NCBI RefSeq assembly: GCF_002217945.1
Contig: NZ_BCMG01000003.1
Span: 62,001-126,000 of the forward strand
Origin: Secundilactobacillus silagei JCM 19001
GTDB taxonomy: Bacteria; Bacillota; Bacilli; Lactobacillales; Lactobacillaceae
DNA length: 64,000 nt
Direction: 5' to 3'
Part shown: positions 62,229-64,000 of the stretch, piece by piece
Layout of the letters: every line of letters starts with the position of its first letter
Numbering within the stretch: the first letter of the stretch is position 1
Notes under the pieces: model-generated
The model's database searches: none
What the model was told of the DNA's origin: nothing
What the model saw: the letters and a program-made list of their open reading frames with translations, nothing else
Program-made: the position numbers and the translations under genes

Positions 62229-63203
62229 TTAGTGTTCACTAGTTTCACCAGCATTAACTGCAAAGGGAAGTCTGTTTCCATTCGGAGATACTGGGCAAGT
62301 ACAAAATGCTGTAAAGAAACAAGGCAAATTACTGGCAGTATTGAAATCAATGTAATCAACCTTCTCTGGATGAGATATATCAAATACCAATAATCTACCA
62401 CCACCATAAGTTTCTTTAGCTGACGTTGAATCCTTAAATAAAACATTTGCGGTCCCCTCAGTTTCTTGCCGATTATCTAAGTAAACTGTTTTGTTAGTTT
62501 TAGGATCTTTTCGCGTCCAACCAGAATCATCATTATGCCCTTGAAACACGGTTAAGTTGTATTCTTTAGATTCATAAGTAAAATAAATATTACCGATAGC
62601 TGTTTCTTTGTGAGATAAATCAGACAGTACTGCCTTAGTTGTTACGTTTTCCCAATGGTCTAAAGGAACATATCGTGCTGGCAGAATCCAATCTTTACTG
62701 AGCTTAAAATACTTTGTGCCTTTAAAATCATGTCTAGTATCGGATTTGGGATCTCTTTGTCTAACCGCAAATTTTCGTTCACCGCTACCAATTCTTTTGA
62801 TCAGTTGAGCCCTTACGCCTTGATAATCAAAATCCTCAACGTTTACATCCGCTTCTGTATCAACAATTATATCTTTTGGTTCACTAATAATTTGGCCCCG
62901 ATTGCTGACATTTTTACCTGCTTCTGGGATATAGGTCACCGTGTTTCCGTTTTGCCGCCACTGACCTGGGAACCCTTTAATGATTTTCGTTTTACCATCC
63001 TTCAACCAATCAATACTCCGTAATGAAAGCCAACCATATTCCGAACTTAATTTGTTCTCCCTTTTTTTATGCCATTGCTGCCATAATTGTTCATACTCGT
63101 CTTCTGTTAAGCTCTGAATTTCTTGATATGATAGGCTTTTAGGAATTGGAGACCCACCAAATTCATGATCTACTGATGTTGGTACTTGTTCATATTCTGA
63201 CAT
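62229..63203 (-). CDS. DUF1684 family protein
   Basis: 324 residues from ATG at 63203, with GGAGG upstream; the frame is open to 63254. Family marks: YGWLSLRSIDWLKDG near residue 54, GGGRLLVFD, the Asn/Pro/Cys block IDFNTASNLPCFFTAFCTCPVSPNGNRLPFAV at the C terminus, where conserved Cys residues cluster. DUF1684 proteins are often secreted or single-domain cytosolic proteins of unknown activity; no signal peptide is seen here. Codons are AT-rich compared with the aldo/keto reductase. It follows the amino-acid-binding protein gene but 131 bp apart. Confidence 0.85.
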   Translation of the reverse strand: MSEYEQVPTSVDHEFGGSPIPKSLSYQEIQSLTEDEYEQLWQQWHKKRENKLSSEYGWLSLRSIDWLKDGKTKIIKGFPGQWRQNGNTVTYIPEAGKNVSNRGQIISEPKDIIVDTEADVNVEDFDYQGVRAQLIKRIGSGERKFAVRQRDPKSDTRHDFKGTKYFKLSKDWILPARYVPLDHWENVTTKAVLSDLSHKETAIGNIYFTYESKEYNLTVFQGHNDDSGWTRKDPKTNKTVYLDNRQETEGTANVLFKDSTSAKETYGGGRLLVFDISHPEKVDYIDFNTASNLPCFFTAFCTCPVSPNGNRLPFAVNAGETSEH

Positions 63204-63334
63204 ATTTTTTCCTCCATTCAATTTTCCTATAAAGAGATTATCTTGCCAATACACGTATGAAGATTCTTGCTAGTTAAGTCCGAATCATCATTGCCCCCCC
63301 TGAAAAAGTAGTGAAGCCATACCCGTGAACGCCA

Positions 63335-64000
63335 TTATTTTAAGGACTTTGTTACATCGTAGCCAAAGTACTTTTTGGATAATTTGCTGATAGTGCCATT
63401 ATCCTTCAGCTTTGTGATTTCCTTACTAAATTTCTTGTTCAATTTTTTCCCATGCGCATTCTTCGAAAATGGCAAAGCAATCTTGATTGTTCCAGCCGTA
63501 CCACTAACTACTCGCCAGTTGTAACCTTTAGACTTAATAATGGCATCCAAATTATTCCTTGTATCAACTGCCCCATCAACATGACCGGCTAACAAGGCTT
63601 CATAAAATTGATCACGAGCATCAAATGTTTTAAGTTTGATTTTTGAATCATAATTCTTAAGATTGTCAGTATTGTTTGATGCTGCTCCAGTAGATACTGT
63701 CTTTCCATCTAAGTCATGAATCGTCTTGTAAGATGAATCCTTATTCACAGCAATTGCCGTTTGTTCAACGTTATATGGCGTGCTAAATGAATACTTCTTT
63801 GCTCTCTCCGGCGTAATAGCAACATCGTTTGCGACAGTATCAATCTTCCCCTGGTCTAAACCTTCCAATAAACTATCATACTCACCAGTGACCCACTTAA
63901 CCTTATATCCCAATTTTTTTGCTGCTTGGTTGGTGAGATCAACATCGAAGCCAACTAATTTACTACCCTTTTTATATGAATTGGGGAAACTAACCCCCGT
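63335..64000 (-). CDS. Amino-acid ABC transporter substrate-binding protein, 5' end outside window
   Basis: 221 residues visible; the frame is open through the window end (codons before the TTG at 63913 read TGVSFPNSYKKGSKLVGFDVD). SBP_bac_3 family: FDVDLTNQAAKKLGYKVKWV, the PERAKKYSFSTPYNVEQ hinge segment, GKTVSTGAASNN and a C-terminal KLKDNGTISKLSKKYFG. It binds a polar amino acid or cystine outside the membrane. The signal peptide and lipobox should lie beyond the window. The permease and ATPase genes are not downstream, so they may be upstream (beyond 64000). Confidence 0.9.
   Translation of the reverse strand, partial: TGVSFPNSYKKGSKLVGFDVDLTNQAAKKLGYKVKWVTGEYDSLLEGLDQGKIDTVANDVAITPERAKKYSFSTPYNVEQTAIAVNKDSSYKTIHDLDGKTVSTGAASNNTDNLKNYDSKIKLKTFDARDQFYEALLAGHVDGAVDTRNNLDAIIKSKGYNWRVVSGTAGTIKIALPFSKNAHGKKLNKKFSKEITKLKDNGTISKLSKKYFGYDVTKSLK

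Noticed and set aside
62198-62446. 82-codon minus-strand frame near the end of the DUF1684 gene
   Set aside because: Overlaps the conserved C terminus of the DUF1684 protein in another frame.

Overview
The window looks like chromosome of a member of the Lactobacillaceae. The grounds are the gene set (water-forming NADH oxidase, L-2-hydroxyisocaproate dehydrogenase, ClpL, LemA/HtpX, many MFS and ABC exporters), strong GGAGG ribosome binding sites with frequent TTG/GTG starts, and a surface protein with a KxYKxGKxW-type signal and an LPQTNE sorting signal of the kind used by the Lactiplantibacillus plantarum group. I cannot fix the genus from sequence alone. I see no rRNA, tRNA, insertion sequence, prophage or CRISPR array.

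Layout. 0-1.3 kb: 3' part of an NADH oxidase gene. 1.6-8.8 kb: a minus-strand operon for a secreted polysaccharide (GT-C-like membrane protein, DUF2334-like protein, BcsA-like GT2 synthase, BcsB-like protein, degenerate GGDEF protein). 9.0-14.3 kb: two VIT-family metal transporters, a LysM/beta-barrel wall protein behind a WalR-type box, OsmC, a HAD phosphatase, and tenA behind a TPP riboswitch with a terminator. 14.5-17.7 kb: transketolase-transaldolase operon with a near-consensus promoter. 18.0-21.2 kb: GntP permease and glycerate kinase, followed by the wreck of a second glycerate kinase. 21.6-23.9 kb: nickel/cobalt permease and an orphan zinc/manganese-binding lipoprotein behind a Fur-type box.

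24.0-32.2 kb: an apparently AT-rich sugar module. The ascorbate-type PTS genes IIA, IIB and IIC are followed by a second transketolase and a complete PTS Enzyme I, all divergent from a PRD regulator. The module can therefore energise, import and feed a (probably pentose-type) phosphate into the pentose phosphate pathway, and the first transketolase/transaldolase pair lies only 7 kb away. No ascorbate catabolic gene (ulaD/E/F/G) is present, so the substrate is open.

32.3-44.1 kb: zinc-ribbon membrane protein, UPF0340 protein, a 45-residue ORF, a heterodimeric ABC exporter with a lipoprotein, and a 1547-residue LPQTN adhesin. 44.4-54 kb: RlmA-type methyltransferase and MFS exporter, L-HicDH, a quinone oxidoreductase divergent from a MarR-type regulator with three palindromic operators, a duplicated hairpin repeat, lemA/htpX, a zinc-type dehydrogenase and a 14-TM exporter. 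54.2-64 kb: YdcF protein, CoA-disulfide-reductase-like protein, MFS exporter with an attenuator-like leader, clpL under a perfect CIRCE element, an aldo/keto reductase, a DUF1684 protein, and an amino-acid ABC binding protein cut by the window edge.

The two most interesting systems are the polysaccharide operon with a catalytically dead GGDEF protein, and the PTS/transketolase/Enzyme I operon with a private energising enzyme. I saw no wholly unfamiliar system.
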